A DNA stretch of 64,000 nucleotides. Origin: Emiliania huxleyi CCMP1516 (lineage: Eukaryota > Haptophyta > Isochrysidales > Noelaerhabdaceae). The first letter of the stretch is position 1. The number at the start of each line of letters is the position of its first letter. The DNA is taken from the NCBI RefSeq assembly GCF_000372725.1, contig NW_005196379.1, forward strand, positions 314,247-378,246, written 5' to 3'. The notes beneath the pieces were generated by a model. That model had not been told where the DNA came from. It did no database searches and saw only the letters and a list, made by a program, of their open reading frames with translations. Position numbers and translations under genes: made by a program. Below are positions 1 to 9,568 of this stretch, one piece after another.

Positions 1-1185
1 GAGGCTCAGGCGAGGCAGACGACGAGGCAGCCTCCGCCAGCGCTGAGCGAGGAGGACAAGCGGACAGCCCGATCCGGTGCGGCGGCGGCATCTGCACAGA
101 ATCGGGCGGCTGCCGAGGCGAGAGGCGCGGCGCCAGCCGGCGGCGACCAAGGCGGCGCCCTGCCGCCCCGACGAGAGGCGGACTCGCACGAGGCTGACTC
201 GCGGCCGCCCGCCGGAGGGCGGGGCGGCGGCAGAGGGCAGGCCAACCACTCTGTGGCGGGCCCGCAGCTGCGGGAGCTCTTCACGCGCGCGGCGAGCGGG
301 CTGAAGAGCTGCCACGCCGAGCGCGACGGCTGCGAGAAGCGGCTCGACGCGTGCACCCGCGATGCGGCGGCGCGCACCCGCGGTGGCGGCGAGGCAAAGT
401 CTGACGCCGACGCGAGCGTGCTGCGCGGCGAGGTGGAGTCGGGGAAGCGGGCGCGAAGCGAGCTGGAGGATCGGCTGCAGCGAGAGCGCGCCGTCTCGCG
501 GGATCTGCGCGCTCGCCTCGCCGAGGCGAGCAAGCGGGAGGGCGCGGGCGCGGACTGCAAAGGCGCGCCGAGGCGAGGGCTGGCCATGACACGTGTCCGT
601 GACGCGTCCGTGACGCGTCCTTGTGACGCGTCGCGTAGGCGCCATCGCGCGCGCCGAGGCGGCGCTGCTCAAGCGGCTCGAGGAGACCACGCGCGTGGCC
701 AAGGATTGCCGCGGCAAGCTGGAGGCCGCGGCGCACGCGCTGCAGAAGCAGGGGTCGGCGGCGCAGCTCGAAAAGCAGATTGGCTCCCTGCGCGCCAGAG
801 CTCGAGCTCGGGGAGGGGGCGAGGAGGAGGCTTGCCCGAGCCCTCTCCTGCTCCGGCCTGTAGGCGCGCGAAGCTGCAGCTCAAGGAGGAGCTCGAGGAG
901 GTGATCGAGGGGCGGCACTCCCGCCTCGCGCAGGTGTACAAGGCGCTCGAGGGCGAGTGCCAGGCGGAGCTCGACTCGTGCCGCGCGGGCGGAGGAGGGG
1001 GAGGGGGAGGGGGCGGGGGGGCGGGAGGAGGCTTGGGGTGGGCTCTGCTCGCCCTCGCGGCGGGCTACGCGCTGGGCAGCGTGGGGCCGTCGCCGAGGCT
1101 GCTCTCTCGCCGGCTGAGCGGCCGAGGCCACAGAGCGGTCGACGTGGACGGCTGGGCGCTGCCGAGCAGCATGAAGCTGCACTGA
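1..1185 (+). CDS. Coiled-coil protein with C-terminal membrane segment (5' partial)
   Basis: The frame is open from the first base of the window, so the 5' end lies outside. My exons are 1-562, 639-789 and 864-1185, joined by GC-AG introns of 76 and 74 bases with matching phases. The product is rich in Glu, Arg, Lys and Ala with heptad-like spacing (coiled coil). A Gly-rich linker and one hydrophobic segment (about 1033-1080) follow, and then a basic tail of about 35 residues to the stop at 1183-1185. This suggests a membrane-anchored coiled-coil protein of golgin or tether type, but I recognise no family. The start of each intron resembles the following exon: 13 identical bases for the first, and GCGCGC plus most of the next 20 for the second. 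Function is not assigned. Confidence 0.6.
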   Translation, partial: EAQARQTTRQPPPALSEEDKRTARSGAAAASAQNRAAAEARGAAPAGGDQGGALPPRREADSHEADSRPPAGGRGGGRGQANHSVAGPQLRELFTRAASGLKSCHAERDGCEKRLDACTRDAAARTRGGGEAKSDADASVLRGEVESGKRARSELEDRLQRERAVSRDLRARLAEASKREGAGADCKGAPRRGLAMTRVRDASVTRPCDASRRRHRARRGGAAQAARGDHARGQGLPRQAGGRGARAAEAGVGGAARKADWLPARQSSSSGRGRGGGLPEPSPAPACRRAKLQLKEELEEVIEGRHSRLAQVYKALEGECQAELDSCRAGGGGGGGGGGGAGGGLGWALLALAAGYALGSVGPSPRLLSRRLSGRGHRAVDVDGWALPSSMKLH

Positions 1186-2143
1186 CTCATCAGTGCTGCT
1201 TCCTGCTCCCAGTCGCTATCGGAGCGCTCGGTGATACCACACGATCGACGCACGGAGGGCGCGTCTTGCTGTTTTTTTGCGAGATTTTGTGTGAACGGGT
1301 GTGACGTTTGTGGATAGATACCTCCCCCTGTACTGATACCGCCCACTGTACTAGCAGTCCGCAAAGCATGCCGCGAATAGTTTCTCAATTTTGACGCGCC
1401 ACACGAGACGAGAGAGTGTAGCTTGTGTCGGCGAGACAGGGGGGGATCGGAGACGCGGAGAGCCGAGCAGAGAGAATGCTGTACCGGTGAGTGTGCAGCG
1501 TCAAACTCGGGAGTCATGCAATAGACATCAATACACCTTCGTGACACAAGTCTCCACTCATGACTCTTGGCTTCGCGGCGTCGTTCCTGGTCTATCTATC
1601 CCTTGCCATAAACGGTGTAGGTGCGGTCCTTATCGCGCTCGTTAGTGCCATTCTCCTCGCCCTCTTTGACACTGTAGCCAGCCGAGGCGCAGCTTCCGCT
1701 CTCGAGGCCACCGAACGCCTTCACAAACGGTATGCCCGCATCTGGGATGAGAGCTTCGCCGCAGGAGCCCTGCTTCGGATAGTCGAGGACGAGCGCGGCG
1801 CCGCAGTGGGGCAAACGGGGCATCTGGGGCTAGATCATCTATGAGCATCGCCTCTGCCGCTTCTCGCCATCCCCGAGGAGCAGCGCGCCCGAAGCAGGTG
1901 AGTCACGGCCGCTGTCCAGCGAGCGCGCGGCGGGCCTGAGGGAACCTCAAGGAGTAAATCAGAAGTTCGAGATTCGAATCCTAAATCATTAAGTCGGCGC
2001 ACTTCTCAGGAGGGCCCTTTTTGTCGAAGAGGGGCCCGGGCCCTCCCCGAGGGCCAAACTCAACAATTGGCTTTCTTTGTCCGCGCTGCCCATTTCTTGT
2101 TTTCCCGCCAGGAGCAGTGGCCGCTTCGCCGAACAGGCGCCCC
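1186..2143. other. Intergenic region without a supported gene
   Basis: Only weak open frames occur here. A frame at 1560-1844 has a hydrophobic N-terminus but no family resemblance or exon support. The sequence is less GC-rich than the flanking genes around 1260-1600. I see no RNA gene. Confidence 0.5.
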
Positions 2144-2383
2144 ATGTCGCCTCGCTCGGACCTGCTGCTCGCATCCAAAAAAGCGGCCCAAGACTCGAGA
2201 GCCGCCGCGGAGGCCGCGAAGGATGAAGCCGACGCCGCGTTCGAGGCTCAGCTTGCCAAGCTGGTCGCGGCTGCGTTCGCGGCTGCACTGAAGCGAGGCC
2301 ACGGCGTGCAACACCTCGTCACTGCGCGCGCAGAGAGGCGTTACGAGAACTGGCAGCGCGAGCAGCGAGCGCCGCGACTCTAG
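2144..2383 (+). CDS. Possible small Ala-rich helical protein
   Basis: A 79-residue frame from ATG 2144 to a TAG at 2381-2383. The middle is an amphipathic Ala/Lys/Asp/Glu helix and the end is basic and aromatic. An acceptor-like CCAG lies just upstream (about 2110), so this could also be the last exon of a longer gene. It sits beside the mobile-element island that starts near 2.48 kb. No family is recognised, and the call rests on composition and reading frame only. Confidence 0.22.
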   Translation: MSPRSDLLLASKKAAQDSRAAAEAAKDEADAAFEAQLAKLVAAAFAAALKRGHGVQHLVTARAERRYENWQREQRAPRL

Positions 2384-2483
2384 CAGCAGAGCGGCGGACG
2401 TCGACAGAGTCGCGGCCAACGCCAGTGACTGCATCTAATGATATAAGAGGGCTCCCGCGGCGATCAACACCGCAACTCCTTTT

Positions 2484-3969
2484 CTAAATTTCCTCTTCAC
2501 CACACCATTGACACAGCATCGCGCATGGCACCATCACGCCGTTCTCATTTGCGCGGCGATCGACGAGTTCGGGGTGCAGGTGGTAGAGCGTGCCGTCGTC
2601 CGACTCCCAGCAGCTGATGACGCGCGAGATGTCGGTGTCGCGGAATTCGTGCGTACCGTCGCCGTTGGGACGGTCGTTGCTCGCGCCGTTGGGAAACGCA
2701 AGGCGCACCTTTTTGTTTTGAAGACCTCGATACTTAGCGCACTGCTCGGGCGAGAGCTCAAACACGTGCCGCGTCTCGTCTTCGCCGCCGGGGCTACGCG
2801 CACAGACACAGTACGCGGCAGCGCCGACACGTCAACCCGCGTGTACGTCAGCGACGGGTCCCGCACGCCGCACGAGGCGCATGCGTGCAGCGGCAGCGCG
2901 TGCGCCATGCGCTCGTCGCTCCACTCGCCCAGCAGCCGCCGCTTCGTCTCGTCGGAGACGTGCACGCAGCGCTGCAGCAGCGCCGCCGTCTCGTCCTCGG
3001 GCCGCTCCAGGTCCATGACGACGTTCGTCGAGGCGTGGAAGCGCGTCTCCAGGTCGATGGCCGCCTGCTCGGCCGCGGCGAGCTTGCCCTGGTCGACGCA
3101 CATGCCGCACACCGCGTGCGCCGGGCAGCCGCACTTGCCGCCTTCGCAGCCTCCCGAGGAGCCTCCGCCGACGCCGAGGAAGCCTTCTCGAAAGAGGAAA
3201 GCTGCGACACCAGCGTAGCGAGCAGGTCTGCGTAGGTCTGGTGGGTCGGCAGGGCGTAGAGGGGCACGTATCGGATGCGGTTGTAGAGAGCCGTCTCGTG
3301 CACATAGCGCGCAAAGACGGCGTCCCCACACACATGCTGGCCGGCCAGGGAGGTCGCAGTTGGGTTCACCACCTTGGCGTGCGGGCTTGTGTGCACGGCG
3401 ATCTCCTTGCCGTCAACGGAGCAATAGCACACGTCGTAGGGATGCACTGTCCACGGGTTGTCGTCGTTCGAGTGCGCGGTGGCAGTGTTGATCCAGTACT
3501 GAAACTTGTACCGGCCATCGATGCACATGACGGTGACGGGCAGCACTCGGCCGTCCTGCTTGACCAGCATGGCCGGGACGTCCTTGGTGGGCGTCCACAG
3601 CCCGTCGAGCCAGTGCTCCATGAGGACCGTGCCGCCCAGGTGCGTGAGGTCGCTAGCCGTGAGGTGCAGCGGCCCAATCATGTGGTGCGTCTCCTCGGCC
3701 ACATAGGACTCGATCTTAGGCAGGATGTCTCGGTCGGCTGTGGCGCGGGCGTGTTGCAGCACCGCCTCCCAGCAGCAGAAGTTGCCGCGCTTGGTCATGC
3801 GAGAGGTGGGCGTCTTCCAGAAGGGCATGAAGCAGCCGGGCCCCTTCATCGGGATGCCTGTATAGTCACAGACATAGTGGCTGACCTTCGCCTCGGCGTC
3901 CAGGTGGAGGGTGTGGCGGCCCATTTTGGGTTCGAATTTCTCAACCCCTCCTATGACAGTGGATGCCAA
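2484..3969 (-). mobile_element. Helitron-like and zinc-finger protein remnants
   Basis: The coding-like stretches are in more than one frame. The part nearest 3969 has a Cys-rich start (YVCDYTGIP, then GCFMPFW and RGNFCCWE) that resembles treble-clef FCS/MYM-type zinc fingers. The middle has a CGCP..CGMC cluster. The part near 2484-2900 (HACASCGVRDP, LYHLHPELVD, then CQWCGEEE) resembles the N-terminal region found before the Rep/helicase of Helitron-like proteins in algae. No Rep/helicase core follows within the window, so the element is truncated. The divergent neighbour at 3963 is an HUH-type protein. Family assignment comes from memory of motifs and is tentative. Confidence 0.4.
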
Positions 3970-4724
3970 ATACCAACGTCTACAATCGGCTGGCGATCCG
4001 CAGACAGGGAGCCAGGGGTCTATCCATGGTGGCCCGCGACAGAAGCCACTCGGCAGTGAACTTCTCGGCCCCCGTGTCGGTGGGCACGGCGGGGATCGAC
4101 AAGGCGCAGGTGACGGCGCGCGGCAAGCACGTGAAGCGCTGCCCCGTCGGCCACAAGGCGCACCACCTCCGCGACTACAAGGGTGACACGTCGCAGCCGC
4201 GGCGGCTGATCGAGTCCAACTTCTTTATCACGATCAATCCAAATCAGACCTACCACACGAACCCGGACCGGCAAGCCAACACCATCAAGGTGCTGGAGGC
4301 GGTCATCGAGGACCTCGCGGCCACAAACTCGCTCAAGCAGTACGTCGTCATCGGCCCCACCGGCAAGAACAACAACCCAAGGATGGCAGGGCCCGCAGAG
4401 CGGTGCGCGAACGACAAGTGGGACGAGGTGATTGAGGACGGCGGCATCCGGTTTGATGGCAACGTGGAGGTGGGGCCGAACAAGAACCGGGTGCACGCCC
4501 ACATCCTGCTGGAGATACGGCACTACTCCTTCCTTACAGGTACCAGCTACAGATGTACAGTGGGCCAAGTGCTACAGATACAATGGGCGACTATTTGTCT
4601 GGAGTTGTCGACCGGGGAAACGCTTTGGGCCTCGATCGCTTTGGGCGCGCCGTGCAGACGTTCAGGCAGGCGGTGGCACGGATCGTACGGCGGGCCAAGT
4701 GGCGCCGCATCATCAGGGGCCTAA
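3963..4724 (+). CDS. HUH endonuclease-like replication protein of a mobile element
   Basis: A rolling-circle replication initiator would nick and re-join DNA at an origin. Two expected motifs are visible: a hydrophobic-Thr-Asn motif (FFITINPN, about residues 87-94) and a His-hydrophobic-His motif (VHAHILLEI, about residues 177-185). A basic N-terminal region precedes them. The catalytic Tyr motif is not clear in the visible frame, which changes character after about 4530; a splice near 4530 may explain this. ATG 4024 is an alternative start, because ATG 3963 overlaps the divergent minus-strand frame. The gene lies in the element island with small basic proteins downstream. The HUH call is an inference from two motifs. 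Confidence 0.4.
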   Translation: MPNTNVYNRLAIRRQGARGLSMVARDRSHSAVNFSAPVSVGTAGIDKAQVTARGKHVKRCPVGHKAHHLRDYKGDTSQPRRLIESNFFITINPNQTYHTNPDRQANTIKVLEAVIEDLAATNSLKQYVVIGPTGKNNNPRMAGPAERCANDKWDEVIEDGGIRFDGNVEVGPNKNRVHAHILLEIRHYSFLTGTSYRCTVGQVLQIQWATICLELSTGETLWASIALGAPCRRSGRRWHGSYGGPSGAASSGA

Positions 4725-4933
4725 GACTGCGCAGACGATATGGATCAATGATAGCCCATTCTTCGCGATCAGCCCCTAGATGGCCACCTGTGAGGGACCC
4801 TGCGCAGGCCTCCGACCAAGAATTGGACAATTATTATGCGCGATTTGGTCCAAGCGTACCAATTGGTCCAAACGAATCCTTCTATGATGTTGGGGGCATT
4901 CGTGGGCTAGGTGCGAATGACGCACCCCCGTAA
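4553..4933 (+). CDS. Small basic element protein, copy 1
   Basis: A frame of 126 residues, with ATG 4583 as another possible start. The centre is a strongly basic helix (FGRAVQTFRQAVARIVRRAK, then WRRIIRGLRLRRR). The tail has many Pro and Asp residues and ends at TAA 4931-4933. About 100 bases of this helix are nearly identical to the helix of the next gene, so the two arose by a local duplication. The frame overlaps the end of the Rep-like frame. The basic helix could bind nucleic acid; the function is unknown. Confidence 0.4.
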   Translation: MYSGPSATDTMGDYLSGVVDRGNALGLDRFGRAVQTFRQAVARIVRRAKWRRIIRGLRLRRRYGSMIAHSSRSAPRWPPVRDPAQASDQELDNYYARFGPSVPIGPNESFYDVGGIRGLGANDAPP

Positions 4934-4988
4934 AAAGAAATTCCGCAACCAATCGCAGAGTAAAAAAGAATTCTGATGTGTGGGAAGC

Positions 4989-5525
4989 ATGAGTTTAGAC
5001 CAATGGACCCCTGCCACTGTGGCCGCGGCGCAGGCCAACAGACGACGTCTCCAAGGTACTCCCTCCGCACTGTGGCGTGGGTCAGTTTACGGAAATGAGC
5101 TAGTTGCCGCAAGCACTGGTTCCTGGACTCAGTATGCCCAAGAAGTTATCACCCGGGGGCAAGTGGGTGATTACACTGACCCAAATTCCGCTTACGGAAC
5201 AATACGGCCTGATTGGGCGCCCTACGCGGCAGCAAGAGCAGGTTGGTCTCGCGCGCAGCACGTGGCAAACTTTGGGCGCGTCGTGCAGACGTTTAGGCAG
5301 GCGGTGGCACGGATCGTAAGGCGGGCCAAGTGGCGCCGCATCATCAGGGCCCTAAGACTGCGCGCAAGGGACGGACATGGTTTGCTCACAAGAACGGTCC
5401 TTTACCAAGGGCGACCAGGCCCTAGTATGTGGCCCCAAGTGCGGCGCAACCCTAACTGGAACCCAGGGCTTCGTGGGACGGGTACTCGGGGACATTTCTA
5501 CGCTAACCCTAACCCTAACCCTTGA
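4989..5525 (+). CDS. Small basic element protein, copy 2
   Basis: A 178-residue frame from ATG 4989 to TGA 5523-5525. The N-terminal two thirds are Trp, Tyr, Ala and Gly rich; the basic helix of copy 1 then recurs almost unchanged (about 5268-5366), followed by a Pro/Asn-rich tail. The last codons read through a CCCTAA telomere-type tract (5503-5522), giving an Asn-Pro repeat. AAGAATTCTGATG lies just upstream (4967-4979) and again after the stop (5525-5537). No family is recognised. Confidence 0.4.
   Translation: MSLDQWTPATVAAAQANRRRLQGTPSALWRGSVYGNELVAASTGSWTQYAQEVITRGQVGDYTDPNSAYGTIRPDWAPYAAARAGWSRAQHVANFGRVVQTFRQAVARIVRRAKWRRIIRALRLRARDGHGLLTRTVLYQGRPGPSMWPQVRRNPNWNPGLRGTGTRGHFYANPNPNP
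5503..5522 (+). repeat. Interstitial telomere-type repeat (CCCTAA, about 3 copies)
   Basis: CTAACCCTAACCCTAACCCT, just over three units of the common TTAGGG telomere repeat, lies inside the end of the second small element gene. This could be a captured telomere seed or chance. Confidence 0.7.
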
Positions 5526-5550
5526 AGAATTCTGATGCCGCCATGGGGGG

Positions 5551-5778
5551 ATGAGATCAGCTAGTGGCCACACAGTTTATGACAGTCGCAACTGGGAGGT
5601 TCTACTCCTCGGGGACGAGATTAAGGCTATGATCCGGAAGTGGGCCCGAAAGGCTCAGCGAATCGTCCGAGTAGCTAAAATAAGAAATCGGCGACAGACG
5701 CCTCAACAGTGGATGGCGCACCTCCGGCGATCTGACAGGTATTTGGACCACGAAGATTACTGGACGGAAATAGAGTAG
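5551..5778 (+). CDS. Small basic element protein, copy 3 (diverged)
   Basis: A 75-residue frame from ATG 5551 to TAG 5776-5778. It has one basic helix (IRKWARKAQRIVRVAKIRNR) that matches the helices of the two upstream genes in pattern but not in DNA sequence, then an acidic Tyr/Asp/Glu end. The GAATTCTGATG junction motif lies 14 bases upstream of the ATG. It is probably an old paralogue within the same element. Confidence 0.33.
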   Translation: MRSASGHTVYDSRNWEVLLLGDEIKAMIRKWARKAQRIVRVAKIRNRRQTPQQWMAHLRRSDRYLDHEDYWTEIE

Positions 5779-6513
5779 CTAAGACTTCTTAACTGCAGTG
5801 CCGTCCATTTCCTATACACATCAGACCCCCCTGAGATTTGATTGAGAACTTGTTGAGCTCGCGAGCTATCACGTGTGTTTCATCGATCGGCCGTCCCTAT
5901 AAGTAATCTCAATGGAAATAGGGTGTGAATCTCAGGTCCACAGCAATTATGCACGCCTTTTTTTCACGACGTGAGTTTTTAAATCTCAGTCCTGCAATTG
6001 GGACCTGCCTCTTGACATCCGACCTGCCCACTCTGCTTGTGGTCCTGCCCTGCCGCATACTGCCGCACAACTGCCCTGCCCTGCGCTGCCCGATCCCCTA
6101 CCTGCCCCGGGTGTGAAACCCACCCTGCCCTGCCCTGCCCTGCCCACACTGCCGAGGTGTGAATACCTGCCCGCTCCCGAGGTCTCGGAGAAAGTTGTAG
6201 CCCGCGTATATGCATATGTGCTGAAACACGACTGAAAAAGAATTTTTCCAACAGGCGGAAAAATTCCGTGGTGGTGGCGTGCCGTCCTCCCATCCCTCCC
6301 TTGGGTTGTCTCTGTTTTCTACATATTTTTAGCAATAATTACCCGCAAACAATACAGGGTCAAGGCTGTGTGTGGACAGAGCACGCAAAGGAGAGCGAGG
6401 AAGGAGGGACGGGGCGCAGTTTAACGCGCGGCCCGTACTCCCCAGCCACTGGACGCCAAGCAACCACAACCCTCCACGCGTGGCACGCCGCGACGCTCAC
6501 TCCGCCGCGACGC
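5779..6513. other. Gene-free stretch with CTGCC repeats and a dispersed-repeat copy
   Basis: Contains imperfect CTGCC repeats (about 6030-6170) and a minus-strand copy of the GGGAGGACGGCACGCC repeat (6271-6308) whose other copies lie at 31.7 kb. A fragment resembling the TTTTTAGCAATA element end lies near 6327-6340. No gene is supported. Confidence 0.5.
6271..6308 (-). repeat. Dispersed repeat copy (GGGAGGACGGCACGCC family)
   Basis: The reverse complement matches the tandem pair at 31691-31725 and 31760-31794 over about 35 bases. Confidence 0.7.
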
Positions 6514-7193
6514 TCACTCCCAATGGGGCGGCGGCTCCCAGCCGAGCAGCGAGCGGTTGGCCCAGACCAGCTCCTGCAGCGGCGGCGGCAGCTCGGCGAT
6601 GCTGACGTCGACTCGCAAGTTTTGGCTCGCCGACGCGTTTATGGCCTGCAGCCGCCGCAGCCGCATCGACTGCCGCTGGGGTGGGAGGCCAGGTGGCTTG
6701 CACGGGGCGCACGGCGGGTACATCGAAGCGACGACGTTGCACGCGGCGATGGCGTTCATCGGCATGTGTCCCTTGTAGCCGCTCCGCTGGTACTCCATGT
6801 GGTCACGGCACGAGAAGCCTATGGGACGTGTGTGGGACATGTCGGGGGCACTTCGCGGCAGTCCACGAGAGGTCTCGCGGCACGAGAGTCGCCGTTGACG
6901 AGGGTGCCGAGGACATTGACGGTGCACGAGGTGGAGCCGCAGGGGATGGCGGGGGCGATGGAGCCGGCGTGGTGCGTCTCGGGGAGGCTGTGCCCCTCGA
7001 CGAGCCGCGAGCGGAAGGTGTGGGACGGGTCGTGAGCGCCCTTAATCGCCATCATCTTTCCGACGTCGGAGTGGACGGCCTCGAGCCAGGCGTCGCGCTG
7101 GGACCTGGGCGGAGAGGGGGCCGCGGCGGCGTGTGTGCCAGGCGGGCCTCGCACAAAGGGCGGGGGGGGGGGGCGAGTCCAGAGGGAGGGAAG

Positions 7194-7224
<31 letters not shown>

Positions 7225-9568
7225 GTGGCCCCCCTGGCCCCAGGGATAGGCCCCGTGCAGGGCGTGTTTTTGTCCAAATATTTGTAAAATCCTGCAAGCC
7301 TCGGCTGGGGGGGGGGGGGGGGTTTAATCTATTGGGATTTTCCCCCCCCTNNNNNNNNNNNNNNNNNNNNNNNNNNNNNNNNNNNNNNNNNNNNNNNNNN
7401 NNNNNNNNNNNNNNNNNNNNNNNNNNNNNNNNNNNNNNNNNNNNNNNNNNGGCGGGGTGGCGGAGGGGAGGGGGCGAGACGGGGCGGACGGGCGGGGTGG
7501 CGGAGGGGAGGGGGCGGGGTGGCGGAGGGGAGGGGGCGAGACGGGGCGGACGGGCGGGGTGGCGGAGGGGTGGGGGCGGGGTGGCGGAGGGGTGTGTGGC
7601 CCACATCCCCCCCTGGGGCACCGAGGTCGAGCGGCTTGGCGTGGAAGCGGTCGATTAGGGCGTCGAGTGCGGCGTCGGACAGCTCGTAGGTGGGCACGTT
7701 GACGGCGCCGTTCTTGGAGGACCCGTGGTCGGCCGCCCACTTGCCTCCCTCTGGTGGCCCGGCGAGCTTCTCGGGCGCGCCTGAGTCGGAGCGGGGTGGC
7801 GGGGCGTGTCGTGAGGGGCGGGGACGCCGGCGGCACGTGTGTGTGTGAGGCGCAGGGGCGGCGTGGCGCACCGCCGCCGACGCCTGGCTCGGCGAGCAGC
7901 TTCTGGAGCCACGGCCCTCCCGGGCCGTTGTAGTCGCGGACGTGGCAGCCGTCGCCGTTCCTCCGGCCGGACGCCTCGAGGTTGATCTGGTCGACGATCG
8001 CGTGGAAGCGGTCGAGGTTGGATTGATCGCACGAGAAGCACATGGACTGCGCCGCGGGGGGGAAGGGTGGGCGGGGGGCTGGGGGTAGGGATATGGAGGA
8101 AGCGTGGATGGGGGGGCGCCTCGAATGCCCAGTGTGCCGGGTTGGAGAAGGATGTGATGTGGGAGAACATCTGTCGCTTGCTGTCGCCCATGTCGTACAT
8201 GTGCCTCGTCCAGGCCTTGAGGACCCTCTTCCCGTCCCACTCGCCGAACATGCAGCTCTTCGAGACGACCGACGACGGGACCGGGTCCGTGTCGAACTCG
8301 AACTTGGTGACGATGCCCGGGAAGTTGCCTGTGAGCGCCCAGGCGGCGCAACAGTCAGACGGCGCAACAGTCGGTGTAGGCGGTGCAGGTGCGATGCGCC
8401 TCCGCCGCCCTTGGCCATGTAGAGCATGTCTGGGTTCACGTCCTTGGACGCGAGCTGCCTCTTGCCGTCGGCGTCCACGAACTCGACCCCGCGCAGCCTG
8501 TCGCAAGAGAGGCCGAGCCACTGCGTCAGCATGCCACGCCCGCACCCGAGCGTCAGGCCCGCCACGCCGACGCCGCCCTCGGTGCCGCCCGGGACGACGC
8601 GGCCGTGCTGGGAGAGCTTGTAGTAGAGCTGGCCTGCAGAGGGAAGGCTCCGGCGCGGCTCGGAGAAGGCCCCACAGAAGTGCTACGGAGAGGGGTATAT
8701 ACACATATATGTCGACCTCACCCCAGGTGTGCCCAGCGCCCGCCGTCGCCAGGCCGGTGGCGGGGTCGTACTCGAGGGCGTTCAAGTCGCGGACGTCGAT
8801 GATGACGCCTTCCCGCGAACAGAGCGTGGGTGGGTGAGGGAGAGGTGGGGTGAGAGTGAGAGGTGTAAGGGAGGGTGAGGAGGCGTCGATGCCAGAAAGC
8901 GAGTCGGGGCTCTACAGGGACGTGAGGGTGCTGCCGCCTCCGGAGCAGCAGGCGTCGTTCTCGAACCCGTGCGCGCCGGCTCGCGCGCACGCGTCTATCC
9001 CTGCGGCGACGACGCACTGGACCGCCGCCTCCACCTCTGACACCGAGTGCACGCGGGCGACGGCCACCGGATCCGGGTTGCTGATGTCGCCCCGCCGGTT
9101 GCGGCACTTGTTGGCGGCTCTGAACTCCGGATCGCCCGGCAGGTGCGCCTCGCGCAGGTTGGCCTTGAGGCACGGTCCAAGATCCGCCAACGGCGGAAGC
9201 GGCACGAATCCCGGCATCGGGGCGCCCTTGACCTTGCACGTAGCGCCCTCACGGAGGGCGATATGCGTCGGCTTTTTGGCATGCATCTCGCACCGCGAGA
9301 AGGACTTGGGCACGCTGTAGAACTCGTACCCTTTACACCGCGACGATCTGCCGCACTTGGTCGCGCACGTCTCCTCCGTGCCGAGCGGGTCGCCGCGCCC
9401 CCACTCTTTGATCTCAATGATGTCACCATGTTCTTTAAAAGTGCCGGTCGCTCGGCACACGCCTCCCGACTGGCCCGCTGCGGGAGTCAGCCAGTGGTGG
9501 GTCTTGGGTTGAGTGGGTATTTGCGGGGGAAGCTGAGCCAGCACGGCGAGTACAGCGACCACCGCCAT
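6514..9568 (-). CDS. Secreted FAD-linked oxidase, berberine-bridge family, with N-terminal PAN-like domain
   Basis: An oxidase with a PCMH-type FAD domain. Start is ATG 9568, with a hydrophobic leader. A Cys-rich, PAN/apple-like module follows, then family motifs: GAHGFENDACCSGG, VIIDVRDL, a Gly-rich GGVGVAGLTLGCGRG, and GGGGNFPGIVTKF. The C-terminal part (about 6514-7110) carries further Cys pairs and ends at 6514. At least six exons are visible. Clear introns are 8809-8937 and 6819-6892 (both GC donors); others lie near 8636-8735, 8333-8403 and 8046-8105. The assembly gap 7351-7450 and G-rich repeats fall inside one intron, so the model is incomplete there. The substrate is unknown: sugars, alcohols or alkaloids are used by relatives. 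The first and last introns begin with a copy of the next exon's start. Confidence 0.75.
7351..7450. other. Assembly gap (100 N)
   Basis: Exactly 100 N, flanked by G-runs and GGCGGGGTGG-type tandem repeats inside an intron of the FAD oxidase gene. The true length is unknown. Confidence 0.99.
7451..7600 (+). repeat. G-rich tandem repeat
   Basis: Units of about 23-36 bases built from GGCGGGGTGGCGGAGGGG and GAGACGGGGCGGAC. It borders the gap and probably caused it. Confidence 0.8.

Larger units (their letters stand above)
2484..5800. mobile_element. Mobile-element island with HUH Rep-like and Helitron-like parts
   Basis: A compact block of unusual genes, less GC-rich than the host genes. On the minus strand are zinc-binding, Helitron-like N-terminal segments (2484-3969). 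On the plus strand are an HUH endonuclease-like protein (3963-4724) and three small basic proteins (4553-5778). The two halves meet head to head at 3963-3969. A short element-like motif, GAATTCTGATG, precedes the second and third small genes, and a 20-base CCCTAA telomere-type tract lies at 5503-5522. No clear terminal repeats were found, so the ends are approximate. The minus-strand part looks broken, with a few breaks; the small plus-strand genes look open. It could be one virus-like element or a Helitron fragment next to a small rolling-circle element. Treat as a fossil of unknown age. Confidence 0.5.

Noticed and set aside
1560-1844. 94-residue frame with a hydrophobic start
   Set aside because: No family resemblance, exon support or coding neighbours; frames of this length are common by chance in this GC-rich DNA.
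1935-1985. tRNA-like TTCGA...TTCGAATC stretch
   Set aside because: No paired T-arm, anticodon arm or acceptor stem can be drawn around it.
7140-7350. Poly-G and GTGTGTG runs left of the gap as a biological feature
   Set aside because: Homopolymer runs directly at an assembly gap are probably low-quality sequence.
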